NCBI GenBank assembly: GCA_020431545.1
Contig: JAGQIB010000433.1
Coordinates: 1 to 8,804, forward strand
Direction of reading: 5' to 3'
Source: Gemmatimonadota bacterium
GTDB lineage: Bacteria > ARS69
DNA length: 8,804 bases
Shown here: in pieces, positions 1-6,453 of the stretch
Numbering within the stretch: the first letter of the stretch is position 1
Layout: the number at the start of each line of letters is the position of its first letter
Program-made: the position numbers and the translations under genes
The notes under the pieces: model-generated
What the model saw: the letters and a program-made list of their open reading frames with translations, nothing else
Databases searched by the model: none
What the model was told of the DNA's origin: nothing

Positions 1-362
1 GCTACGGCACGGAGGACTGGGCGCAACGACACCGGGCAGGTCCCGTGGCTCTCCTGTTCGTGCACCCCGCGGGCGTGGAGCCCGCAATGGGGAACACGCT
101 CGCGGAGGGGGCCGCGCACTTCCTCGCGAGCGCGTTGCTCCTGGTGGCGCTCCTGCGACTCGTGGGCCCCCCGGCGACGTTCGCGGCGCGTTTCGGGCTG
201 ATCGTCGCGATCGCCTTCTTCGCCGCGTTCGTGCGCTACGGTGCGGACGCGGTGTGGTGGTACGTGCCGGGGGACTACGCCGCATTCGGCACGATCGTGA
301 TGGTGGTGTCGTGGGCGCTCGCGGGTCTTCCGATCGCGGCCCTGGTACGCACGCGAACGTGA
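1..362 (+). CDS. Small integral membrane protein, C-terminal part (cut at left edge)
   Basis: The frame is open from the first complete codon (position 3) to the TGA at 360-362, so the gene most likely begins outside the window. A GTG at 45 could be read as a start but has only a weak upstream AGG. The residues before it (YGTEDWAQRHRAGPV) run naturally into a soluble segment that resembles, from memory, a family of small bacterial membrane proteins with a 'GPV..L..P.G..PM' segment ahead of the helices. What follows is three hydrophobic stretches: FLASALLLVALLRLV, a long one around FGLIVAIAFFAAFV, and TIVMVVSWALAGLPIAALV. A tryptophan/tyrosine-rich loop (AVWWYVPGDYAAF) lies between the second and third. 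The protein ends in a short basic tail (RTRT). It is an inner-membrane protein of unknown function. It faces the DUF547 gene convergently across 21 bp. Confidence 0.7.
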   Translation, partial: YGTEDWAQRHRAGPVALLFVHPAGVEPAMGNTLAEGAAHFLASALLLVALLRLVGPPATFAARFGLIVAIAFFAAFVRYGADAVWWYVPGDYAAFGTIVMVVSWALAGLPIAALVRTRT

Positions 363-383
363 CCCGGGGACATTTCGGACCGG

Positions 384-1169
384 CTACGGGTTCGGGGGGC
401 GCTGATCCTCGTTGAGGCTCCAGTCGTAGTCCGTGTACTCGATCGGAATGTCCGTGCCCGGCTTGATCTCCTCCATGCCCTCCATGTACGGGCGCACGAA
501 CTCGATCACGGATCCCGCGTCCCGCTCGAAGTCCTCGTGGTACCAGTCGAGGATCTTGGAGAGGTGCGCGCGGCCTTCCCCGTCCACCCAGTTGCGCCGC
601 GGATCGCCGAGGAACTGCCGCGTCTGCGCCTCGAGCTGGGACTCGAGGTCGCCGCCGCGGTACGCCTCCCCGCGCAACGGCGGACAGCCGATCGCGGCGC
701 AGTTCAGCGCGAAGTGGATGCGCGGCTCGCGGAACTGCACCCGGATGATCGAGTTCTCGATGCGGTCCAGGGACAGCTTGTGTCCCTCCACCGTGACGAC
801 GTCCTTCTTCCAGGGCGTGCGGAGGAGATTGCCCAGGTCCTTGATGCTGTCGACCGGGTAACCCTCGAGCACGAGGCGCAGCGTGGCGGCGTTGTAGAGA
901 TTGATCCAGTAGGCGAGCGCGGCCTCGCTCCGGCCGGGGGTGGCCGCGAGCTTCTCGATCGGTGTGTGCTCGAGCTCGTGGATGTACCGGTTCAGCGCCT
1001 CCATGTCGTCGGCGTTCGCGTGCCAGTCCGCGTAGCGAACGCCGTACGGCGTCACGTACTCGTGGAGGAGCGCGTCGAACGGCGCGTGATCGGGCGCCGG
1101 GACGACGGCCGCACTCGAGACGCCGACGAACGGGGACAGGGCGAGACACAGCATGAGCCGGAAACGCAT
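384..1169 (-). CDS. Exported DUF547 domain protein
   Basis: The product is 261 residues. It opens with a typical signal peptide (MRFRLMLCLALSPFVGVSSA; cleavage probably near residue 20), so it acts outside the cytoplasm. The rest matches the DUF547 family, whose biochemical role is not established. Visible hallmarks are AYWINLYNAATLRLV (about residues 86-100), a basic stretch leading to LDRIENSIIR (134-143), the core IHFALNCAAIGCPPL (151-165, with His152, Asn156, Cys157 and Cys162), and a late LSKILDWYHEDF (203-214). The frame stays open 12 codons further upstream, but ATG 1169 is preferred. It begins the signal peptide and has AGGAG at 1176-1180 six bases before it. It is the second gene of an operon. 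The glycosyltransferase gene ends at 1180, ten bases before this start, and its TGA overlaps this gene's ribosome-binding site. The acidic, proline-rich C-terminus shows no anchor. Confidence 0.88.
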   Translation of the reverse strand: MRFRLMLCLALSPFVGVSSAAVVPAPDHAPFDALLHEYVTPYGVRYADWHANADDMEALNRYIHELEHTPIEKLAATPGRSEAALAYWINLYNAATLRLVLEGYPVDSIKDLGNLLRTPWKKDVVTVEGHKLSLDRIENSIIRVQFREPRIHFALNCAAIGCPPLRGEAYRGGDLESQLEAQTRQFLGDPRRNWVDGEGRAHLSKILDWYHEDFERDAGSVIEFVRPYMEGMEEIKPGTDIPIEYTDYDWSLNEDQRPPNP

Positions 1170-1175
1170 CACGAT

Positions 1176-1182
1176 CTCCTCA
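1176..1182 (-). promoter_or_regulatory. Ribosome-binding site fused to a stop codon (coupling GT39 to DUF547)
   Basis: On the minus strand the sequence reads TGAGGAG. TGA (1182-1180) stops the glycosyltransferase and AGGAG (1180-1176) is the Shine-Dalgarno for the DUF547 gene, with a six-base spacer to ATG 1169. Ribosomes finishing the first gene sit on the initiation site of the second, which suggests translational coupling and one transcript. Confidence 0.7.
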
Positions 1183-2643
1183 GGGGGCCGAAGCGACGAG
1201 TCCACGGTAACCGATGCCGTAGAACACTTCGAGGCCGGGTTCGATCCCGGGCTCGGCCGGGTGGGCGGCCGCCGCCCGGAACTCGCGGAACGCCGCCACG
1301 ACGGCTGCGGGCGGCAGCGTCCCGCGGGGCTCGACCCATACCACGTCGGCTTCGAGCGGCAGTTCGCCGGTGCTGGTCGCGAACACCGGATCGGTGGGCA
1401 GCCACACGCGTGGCGGCGAGCCGGTTGCGGGTCGCCCGTGCGCCCAGGCGAGTCCGAAGGCGAGCCCGTAGTCCCGGCTGCCGAGGATCGCGCCGCGCTC
1501 CAGCGCCGCCGTCACGCGCGGGTCTCGAGCCGGAAGCTCGGCGTATTCGCGGAAGCGCTCGCTCCAGCGCCGGGCGGACGACACCGCGCCCTCGCGTGGT
1601 CCCACGTGGATCGCGTACGTGCGATCGATCGCGGGCCATCCCCGCAGTCGGTCCGACCATCCCGGGGCCGCGATCAGTGCGCCGACCGCGACGAGCCATC
1701 CGATCGACGCGAGCGTCAGGGCGGCGAGTCGACGAGTGCGGCCGGCCCGACCGAGTGCGTCGGCGCCCGCGGGGGCGAGCAGCAGGAGCCCCGGCAGGAA
1801 CCAGTTCGCCTTGGCCTGCCCCGCGAGCAGGAACGTCGCGAAGACCGCCACCCATCCGAGCCCCGTGAGTCGCACGACGTCGTCGCGGCGCCCGCGGAAC
1901 GCGCCGACGCCCGCGACGTACAGGAGGCCGGGGCCGGCGTTCGCCAAGAGCTCGAGCGCGGTCCACGCGATCCGCGGGAAGACGCCGGTGCCCGCGGCGA
2001 AGCGCCCGAGCTCGGCCAGGCCCCGGCGCGTTTCGGAATCCAGTCGCGTCGCCACGAGAACGGCCCCGACCGCGAGGATCAGCAAGGAGAGCAGACTCTG
2101 CGCCGGAGCGGATCGAAAGCGCCGGATCGCGAGCCACGCGGCGGGAAAGCCCAGGATTCCGCCGACCGGTTTCGAGAGTGCGGTGAGGGCGGCGCTCGCG
2201 GCCGGGCCGACGCCGGGTGGCCGGGCGCCGGCCGTCGCCGCGAAGCCGGACGCAGCGAGCAGCAACCAGGCGTCCGGATGGGCGACCACCCCGGCCCACG
2301 CCGCGCCGAGCGAAGCGGCGAGCGCGAGCGCCGTCCATCCGGCGATCGGAGTCGAAGCGCCGCGTGCGCGGACGATCGAGGCGAGCACAAACGGCGCGGA
2401 GGTGGCCGCGATCACGCCGGGCAGGCGGATCGCCCGCGCGGAGTCCCCGAGCAGGTTCGTCGCGATCCGTATCGTCGTCGTGAGCGCGGGGGAGTAGCCT
2501 TCGCGGAGGTGGGCCCACGCCCAGTACGCGACCTCGTCCCGCCCGGGCGCGAGTCGCCACGCGAGCACCGCGCGCGCCGCCAGCACCGCGACCAGCAGCG
2601 CGAAGGGCAGCCAGGCGCGGCTGCGGTCGCCGTCTCGCGTCAC
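1180..2643 (-). CDS. GT-C fold membrane glycosyltransferase (GT39/ArnT/PMT-like)
   Basis: This 487-residue polytopic membrane protein looks like the dolichyl-phosphate-mannose/undecaprenyl-phosphate-sugar glycosyltransferases (family 39, PMT_2 type). That family transfers a sugar from a polyprenyl-phosphate carrier to a lipid or protein on the outer face of the inner membrane. After a first helix (about 11-30) comes the diagnostic first-loop acidic motif APGRDEVAYWAWAHL (Asp36-Glu37), then the amphipathic stretch ending GDSARAIRLPGV (66-77). The second loop carries HPDAW (122-126), matching the family's 'PDA' motif. Further helices follow, with GQAKANWFLPGLLLLAP resembling the family's K-x-x-N-W segment. 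The last ~170 residues are a mostly soluble C-terminal domain. The start is GTG at 2643 with GGGAGG four bases upstream. The acceptor and sugar cannot be read from the sequence. It is first in a two-gene operon and divergent from the sulfotransferase, so both may act on envelope glycans or lipids, which is an inference. Confidence 0.82.
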   Translation of the reverse strand: MTRDGDRSRAWLPFALLVAVLAARAVLAWRLAPGRDEVAYWAWAHLREGYSPALTTTIRIATNLLGDSARAIRLPGVIAATSAPFVLASIVRARGASTPIAGWTALALAASLGAAWAGVVAHPDAWLLLAASGFAATAGARPPGVGPAASAALTALSKPVGGILGFPAAWLAIRRFRSAPAQSLLSLLILAVGAVLVATRLDSETRRGLAELGRFAAGTGVFPRIAWTALELLANAGPGLLYVAGVGAFRGRRDDVVRLTGLGWVAVFATFLLAGQAKANWFLPGLLLLAPAGADALGRAGRTRRLAALTLASIGWLVAVGALIAAPGWSDRLRGWPAIDRTYAIHVGPREGAVSSARRWSERFREYAELPARDPRVTAALERGAILGSRDYGLAFGLAWAHGRPATGSPPRVWLPTDPVFATSTGELPLEADVVWVEPRGTLPPAAVVAAFREFRAAAAHPAEPGIEPGLEVFYGIGYRGLVASAP

Positions 2644-2753
2644 GTCGCCTCCCTCGCGACGTGGACCTCGCCGTCGCCACTCCGTGATATCATGAAGCGT
2701 CTTCGCCTGCTCCCGTTCCGAGAACCGCGACCTGGCCCTCGAAAGGACCCGGA
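2644..2753. promoter_or_regulatory. Divergent intergenic region (GT39 operon / sulfotransferase)
   Basis: These 110 bp separate divergent starts and must hold promoters for both units. An AT-rich island in an otherwise GC-rich region contains the 8-bp palindrome TGATATCA (2685-2692). On the plus strand TGATAT (2685-2690) could be a weak -10, with TGGACC (2662-2667) seventeen bases before it as a weak -35. The palindrome could equally be a regulator site. Ribosome-binding sites lie at both ends: GGGAGG for the GTG at 2643 and AAGGA (2743-2747) for the TTG at 2754. Confidence 0.35.
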
Positions 2754-3788
2754 TTGCCTCCCATCTTCGTCGTGGGCGCGCCCCGGACCGGCACCACGCT
2801 GGTCAAGGAAATCCTGAACCGCCATCCGCGCGTTCACCTGTTCGACGAGGTCCACTTCTTCGAACGCGTGTGGGATGACCGCGCCGCGATCGGCGACCTC
2901 GCGAGCCCGATGTCGCAGTCGACCGCGATCCAGCGCGTGCGCGACATCGTCTCGCGGTACGGCAGCGACGCGGAGATCGCGGAGATCCTCACCGTCGAGG
3001 AGTACCGGCGCCGGCTCATGTCGGAAGGGCGGCAGTACCGGAACCTGTTCCGCATCCTGCTCGAGACCGGGGCCCAGCGACACGGCGCGGATTGCTGGGG
3101 CGACTCGAGCCCGCAGGACGTCCTGTATCTGGACCGGATCTTCGAGTGGTATCCGGAGGCGCGCATCGTGGCCCTGATCCGGGACCCGCGCGGCTATCTG
3201 TCCTCGTGCAAGAACTACTTCCGCCGTCAGGTCGCGACGTACCGGGAACGTTCGAACCCGCTGACGCAGGCGATGCTGTGGCGCACGTACATGTCCGCGG
3301 CGACCGAGGCGGCCGCGGGACCGCACGCGAGTTCCGTCCTCATGCTGCGGTACGAGGACCTCGTTTCCGATCCGGAGACCTGGGTTCGTCGTCTCGCCGA
3401 GCACGTGCGGGTCGAGTTCGATCCCGGGATGCTGGCGGTGGATCGCGCCAACACGTCGTTCCCGGAAGCCGACGCGCCCGTGCGCGGCATCTTCGACGCC
3501 TCGAAGGATCGCTGGCGCACCGAGCTCACGCCGACCGAGATCTGGATCGCGGAGCGGATCTGCGGTGAACTGATGCGGAAGCTCGCCTACGAGCCCGCGC
3601 TGCTCTCGTCCGGCCAGCGGGCGAAACCCGCGGTCTCGGAACTGCTGAAGATCGCCGCGCTGCTCCCTTCGCGGGCGTACCGTCACGTGTTCCACTCCCA
3701 CAAGCCGCTGCGCATGGGCAAGGTGAAGCGCGTGCTCGATCACCTGCGCCCCTCGGGCGCGTCCGGCGCGGCAAGGAGAACGAAGTGA
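2754..3788 (+). CDS. PAPS-dependent sulfotransferase family protein
   Basis: This is a 344-residue cytosolic-type sulfotransferase, which moves a sulfuryl group from 3'-phosphoadenosine-5'-phosphosulfate (PAPS) to a hydroxyl or amine acceptor. The P-loop-like 5'-phosphosulfate motif is at the very N-terminus, IFVVGAPRTGTTLV (residues 4-17). The 3'-phosphate motif is IVALIRDPRGYLSSCKNYF (from 138), with Arg143 and Ser150/Ser151 as expected PAPS contacts. WGDSSPQ (115-121) and RYEDLVSDPE also fit the family. The start is TTG 2754, with AAGGA six bases upstream. A later start would cut the P-loop, and the nearby ATG at 2692 is out of frame. The C-terminal ~60 residues are basic and less typical (SRAYRHVFHSHKPLRMGKV), perhaps for membrane or acceptor contact. 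The acceptor is unknown. Its stop overlaps the start of the next gene (GTGA, 3785-3788), so the two are cotranscribed and probably coupled. Confidence 0.86.
   Translation: MPPIFVVGAPRTGTTLVKEILNRHPRVHLFDEVHFFERVWDDRAAIGDLASPMSQSTAIQRVRDIVSRYGSDAEIAEILTVEEYRRRLMSEGRQYRNLFRILLETGAQRHGADCWGDSSPQDVLYLDRIFEWYPEARIVALIRDPRGYLSSCKNYFRRQVATYRERSNPLTQAMLWRTYMSAATEAAAGPHASSVLMLRYEDLVSDPETWVRRLAEHVRVEFDPGMLAVDRANTSFPEADAPVRGIFDASKDRWRTELTPTEIWIAERICGELMRKLAYEPALLSSGQRAKPAVSELLKIAALLPSRAYRHVFHSHKPLRMGKVKRVLDHLRPSGASGAARRTK
3773..3788 (+). promoter_or_regulatory. Ribosome-binding site and 4-nt start/stop overlap
   Basis: AAGGAG (3773-3778) lies inside the last codons of the sulfotransferase gene, six bases before GTG 3785. 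That GTG overlaps the sulfotransferase TGA (3786-3788) as GTGA. The strong site fixes the start of the ABM-fold gene and indicates termination-reinitiation coupling. Confidence 0.75.
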
Positions 3789-4072
3789 TCACGATCGGAA
3801 TGGACTACGAGGTGCTGCCCGGCAAGGAGGCGGCGTTCGAGGAGAAGTTCCGCGACGTGCTCGCGGCGTTCGAGGCGGGCACGGGACACCGTCGGTCGCG
3901 CCTGTACCGGCAGGTCGATTCGCCCAGCACCTACCTGATCCACAGCGAGTGGGATTCGCGCGAGGCGTTCCAGGAGTTCCTGAAGTCGGACGCGTTCCGG
4001 GCGGTCACGAACTGGGGTCGCGAGCAGATTCTCGCCGGTCGCCCGCGGCATCGCGTTTACGGCGACGAGTAG
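3785..4072 (+). CDS. ABM-superfamily (dimeric alpha-beta barrel) protein
   Basis: This is a 95-residue single-domain protein of the antibiotic-biosynthesis-monooxygenase superfamily, whose members include cofactor-free monooxygenases, heme-degrading enzymes and many proteins of unknown activity. The pattern is a first strand MITIGMDYEVLPGKE, a helix EAAFEEKFRDVLAAFEA, a strand SRLYRQVDSP, the family-typical YLIHSEWDSREAFQEFL (about residues 50-66), and a closing helix plus strand (AVTNWGREQILAGRPRHRVY). There is no signal peptide or membrane segment, so it is cytoplasmic and probably dimeric. Length is normal for the family. The GTG start is fixed by AAGGAG six bases upstream and overlaps the sulfotransferase stop, implying a shared role, although no substrate can be deduced. 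The gene ends 39 bp from the convergent response-regulator gene, and no clear terminator is visible in that gap. Confidence 0.85.
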   Translation: MITIGMDYEVLPGKEAAFEEKFRDVLAAFEAGTGHRRSRLYRQVDSPSTYLIHSEWDSREAFQEFLKSDAFRAVTNWGREQILAGRPRHRVYGDE

Positions 4073-4111
4073 CGCGCGCTCGGCGGCACGCTCGCGCCCG
4101 GTCGGCCCGCA

Positions 4112-4906
4112 CTAGGCGGGACGGGGAGGGACCGGCTGCTCCACCGGCGTGGCACTCTGCGGTGTGGCACTCTGCGGTGTGGCACTCGACGGCGTGGCAC
4201 TCGACGGCGTGGCGCTCGGCGCCGGGTTCTTGACGTCGCGTCGCGCGAGTTCCGCCCCGGTCGGCGCGCGCAGCCCCGCCGTGCTCTCCCGGCGCATCTC
4301 CTCGAGTGTCGGCGCGAGGTGCTCCCGGTAGCAGTCGGGACAGACGCCGTGGCTGAACTCCGCGTCGGAGAAGCGCTCCAGATAGGCTTCGACGTCGGTC
4401 CAGTAGTTCTGATCGTCGCGGATCTTCTTGCAGTAGGAGCAGATCGGCAGCAACCCCTGGAGCGTCTTGACCTCGTGGAGCGCCCGCTCGAGATCGCGGA
4501 CGCGATCGGCGAGCGCCTTCTGCAGGATGCGCATCCGCGCGCCCACGCGGACCCGGGCCTGCAGTTCGTCACGACGGAACGGCTTCGTGACGTAGTCGTC
4601 GGCGCCGGCGGCGAACCCCACGACGACGTCGGCCGACGCCTCCCGCGCGGTCAGCAGGATGACGTAGATCGGATTCGCCACGCCGGTGCTCTGCTCGAGA
4701 TCGCGGAGCTGACGGACGACCTCCGGGCCCTCGAGGTCCGGCATCATCCAGTCGAGGATCGCCATGCCGGGCGGGTTCGGCCCGGACAGGACCTGCCACG
4801 CCTCGGATCCGCTCCGGGTCACGACCGGCTCGAACCCCCATTTCTGGAGGAATCGCTCCAGCATCTGGCAGGAGACGGGTTCGTCTTCAGCGATCAGGAT
4901 TCGCAT
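4112..4906 (-). CDS. Response regulator: receiver domain plus four-cysteine module and repeat tail
   Basis: The product is 264 residues. Residues 1-120 are a complete CheY-like receiver: acidic pocket Glu7/Asp8, phospho-acceptor Asp52 (AILDWMMPD), Thr86 (ILLTARE) and Lys108 (YVTKPF). A helical, probably coiled-coil linker follows (about 113-150). Next comes the module LLPICSYCKKIRDD...YW, then EFSHGVCPDC, with Cys156, Cys159, Cys189 and Cys192 set as a zinc-ribbon-like pair of CxxC knuckles. From memory, this module is common at the C-termini of response regulators and PAS-type sensor kinases, with no settled function. The last ~35 residues are a low-complexity Ser-Ala-Thr-Pro repeat ending in VEQPVPPRPA. 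There is no DNA-binding domain or output enzyme, so it probably signals by protein contact. ATG 4906 is chosen because it begins the receiver (MRILIAEDE); the ribosome-binding site is weak (GGA seven bases upstream). No partner kinase lies in the window. The gene is divergent from the multiheme cytochrome. Confidence 0.88.
   Translation of the reverse strand: MRILIAEDEPVSCQMLERFLQKWGFEPVVTRSGSEAWQVLSGPNPPGMAILDWMMPDLEGPEVVRQLRDLEQSTGVANPIYVILLTAREASADVVVGFAAGADDYVTKPFRRDELQARVRVGARMRILQKALADRVRDLERALHEVKTLQGLLPICSYCKKIRDDQNYWTDVEAYLERFSDAEFSHGVCPDCYREHLAPTLEEMRRESTAGLRAPTGAELARRDVKNPAPSATPSSATPSSATPQSATPQSATPVEQPVPPRPA
4145..4219 (-). repeat. Five tandem 15-bp repeats coding (P/S/Q)SATP
   Basis: Five contiguous 15-bp units (4145-4159, 4160-4174, 4175-4189, 4190-4204, 4205-4219) differ from one another at only a few bases, e.g. 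CGGCGTGGCACTCTG and CGGTGTGGCACTCTG. Read on the minus strand they encode PSATP, SSATP, SSATP, QSATP and QSATP (residues 230-254 of the response regulator). Since 15 is a multiple of three, gain or loss of units would change tail length without breaking the frame. Confidence 0.92.
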
Positions 4907-5027
4907 CGTTTGATCCGGTCCGGGTTCTTCCTCGCATCGGCAACGTTGGCTGCGCGCTGAAGGCCGACTCGCGGAGCATGAATCCGGTATGATGGGGGCG
5001 TCCGGTGCCCCCGAGGAACCCGCCCGC
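4907..5027. promoter_or_regulatory. Divergent intergenic region with candidate cytochrome promoter
   Basis: These 121 bp lie between the response-regulator start and the preferred cytochrome start. On the plus strand TATGAT (4988-4993) matches five of six bases of a sigma-70 -10 box. A poor -35 (CCGACT, 4964-4969) sits 18 bases upstream. Transcription would begin near 5000, giving a short leader that holds AGGA (5014-5017) ahead of ATG 5028. The ATG at 4989 lies inside the -10 box, which argues against using it as a start. No convincing promoter was seen for the minus-strand response regulator. Confidence 0.35.
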
Positions 5028-6386
5028 ATGACCCGAGTCGTCCCGAGCCGGCCGCGCCGCCCGAGCCCGATTCTCGCCGCTCTCGCGGCCCTGGCGGCCG
5101 TGGTGGCGCTGATCACCGGGTGCTCGGACCGCGGGGACGGGTCCACCGGCCCGGATCCGGAGCCGACGATTCCGGGCCCCTTCGCCGCGGCGGCCACCTG
5201 CGGCGCCTGCCACCCCCAGCACTTCGCGGAGTGGACCCGGTCCATGCACGCGTTTGCCGGCTCCGATCCGGTGATGATCGCCCAGTCCCTGATGGCGTCG
5301 CGGGAGGGGGGAGACGCGATCGGCTCCGAGTGCCGGAACTGCCACGCGCCCTCTGTGGTGCGGCAGGAGCGCTGGGTGAACTCGCTGCCCCCGGGCAGCA
5401 ATCCGGTGCTGGCGGACCTCTCCCACGACGGCATCTCGTGCGACTTCTGCCACTCGATCCAGGTGGTGCCGCCGGTCGGCCGGATCGACTGGTTCGACAC
5501 GATCGACCCGGCCGACCCGAAGCTCGGCAGCATCGTCGACCCGGTGGCGAACGACTTCCACGAGTCCCGGCACGACGACTCGTTCCGCACGTCGGCGCAG
5601 TGCGCGTCGTGTCACCAGATCCATCTCGCGGATGGAACCGGCATCGAGAACACGCACCGCGAGTGGGAGACGTCGATCCTGTCCGGTATGGGAATCGAGT
5701 GCCAGGAGTGTCACATGCCGGCCTACGACGGCCCGGCCGCCACGACCGGACCGGTGCGGCGCGTGCACCGACACGAGTTCGTGGGCGTGGACTACCTCAC
5801 CGTGGACTTCCGCGACGCCGATCGCGCGCGCCAGCTCGAGTCCGTGCGCTCGCTGCTCGCGAACAGCGTGACCGTGACGTCGACGGTGCCGGCGAGCGTG
5901 GCGGGCGCGGACACGATGGCGATCGAGGTGCGCGTGCTCAACAACCTCACCGGTCACTCGATCCCTTCCGGAACGTCCTTCTCGCGCGACATGTGGGTGC
6001 AGGTCACGGTGCGCGACGCCGGGGATGCCGAGATCTATCGCTCCGGCTGGCTCGAGGCGGACGGGGAGCTCGTGTCCCCGGCCACGGACCCGGACCTCGT
6101 CCGGTTCGGCTCCACGCTGTTCGACGCCGATGGCCACCCCACTCCGTTCAGCTGGCGCGCCGTCTCGATCGACGAATCGGAGCTCCTCCCGTTCGGCGCC
6201 ACGCGCGTGGCGACGTATGAGATCCCCGTTCCGCCCGCCGCGACCGGCCCGCTCACGGTGGATCTCGCGCTGCGATTCCGGCCGATGAAGCCTTCCATCC
6301 TGCGCGCCTCGGGGCTCGAGGATCTGCTCCCCGTGGAGATCTTCGAGATGTGGAGTACGCAGGAGACGGTGGCGATCGAGCTCTGA
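5028..6386 (+). CDS. Penta-heme c-type cytochrome lipoprotein (cytochrome c554-like)
   Basis: The product is 452 residues. A basic N-terminus and hydrophobic helix (15-31) end in the lipobox LITGC with Cys32, so it is a lipid-anchored envelope protein, followed by a Gly/Pro/Asp linker. Five CxxCH heme-attachment motifs follow: CGACH (58-62), CRNCH (102-106), CDFCH (138-142), CASCH (192-196) and CQECH (225-229). CHPQHFAEWTRSMHA and ECQECHMP are typical of the cytochrome c554/multiheme family. Extra histidines (74, 133, 178, 182, 199, 210, 247, 249) could be distal ligands. Residues ~280-452 form a heme-free, probably beta-rich domain with NNLTGHSIPSG (305-315), which I recall as a conserved C-terminal motif in this group. 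Its role is electron transfer in the periplasm or at the cell surface, with unknown partners. The frame also allows ATG 4989. ATG 5028 is preferred because it gives a normal lipoprotein signal, has AGGA upstream, and the earlier ATG lies in a candidate -10 box. No heme-maturation genes are nearby. Confidence 0.88.
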   Translation: MTRVVPSRPRRPSPILAALAALAAVVALITGCSDRGDGSTGPDPEPTIPGPFAAAATCGACHPQHFAEWTRSMHAFAGSDPVMIAQSLMASREGGDAIGSECRNCHAPSVVRQERWVNSLPPGSNPVLADLSHDGISCDFCHSIQVVPPVGRIDWFDTIDPADPKLGSIVDPVANDFHESRHDDSFRTSAQCASCHQIHLADGTGIENTHREWETSILSGMGIECQECHMPAYDGPAATTGPVRRVHRHEFVGVDYLTVDFRDADRARQLESVRSLLANSVTVTSTVPASVAGADTMAIEVRVLNNLTGHSIPSGTSFSRDMWVQVTVRDAGDAEIYRSGWLEADGELVSPATDPDLVRFGSTLFDADGHPTPFSWRAVSIDESELLPFGATRVATYEIPVPPAATGPLTVDLALRFRPMKPSILRASGLEDLLPVEIFEMWSTQETVAIEL

Positions 6387-6453
6387 GGCTTCGTTTCCCG
6401 GGATGTTCTCGGTTTCCGCGGTTCGGATCGGGCCGCGAACTCGCTGTCCCGCC

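Noticed and set aside
45..362. GTG at 45 as the true start of the first membrane protein
   Set aside because: The frame is open to the window edge with protein-like upstream residues and only a weak ribosome-binding site precedes this GTG; a truncated gene is more likely.
537..2817. Very long plus-strand open frames (443 and 554 codons) across the DUF547 and glycosyltransferase genes
   Set aside because: Their translations are Arg/Pro/Ala/Gly-rich with no domain or hydrophobic pattern. They are antisense to two well-supported genes and are a usual by-product of high-GC coding DNA.
2640..3743. 367-codon minus-strand frame opposite the sulfotransferase
   Set aside because: Low-complexity Arg/His/Val/Leu composition and no recognisable motif, while the plus strand carries clear PAPS-binding motifs.
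4149..4219. Tandem 15-bp units considered as a CRISPR or regulatory iteron array
   Set aside because: The units are contiguous with no spacers, in frame, and encode a regular peptide repeat at the end of a real gene.
4907..5590. 228-codon N-terminal extension of the response regulator
   Set aside because: It overlaps the cytochrome coding region in antisense and has no domain. The receiver domain begins exactly at ATG 4906.
6414..6439. Possible hairpin (TTCCGCGG ... CCGCGAA) between the convergent cytochrome and cysteine-motif genes
   Set aside because: The stem is only 4+3 bp with a bulged base and no T-run follows on either strand, so it is not a convincing intrinsic terminator.
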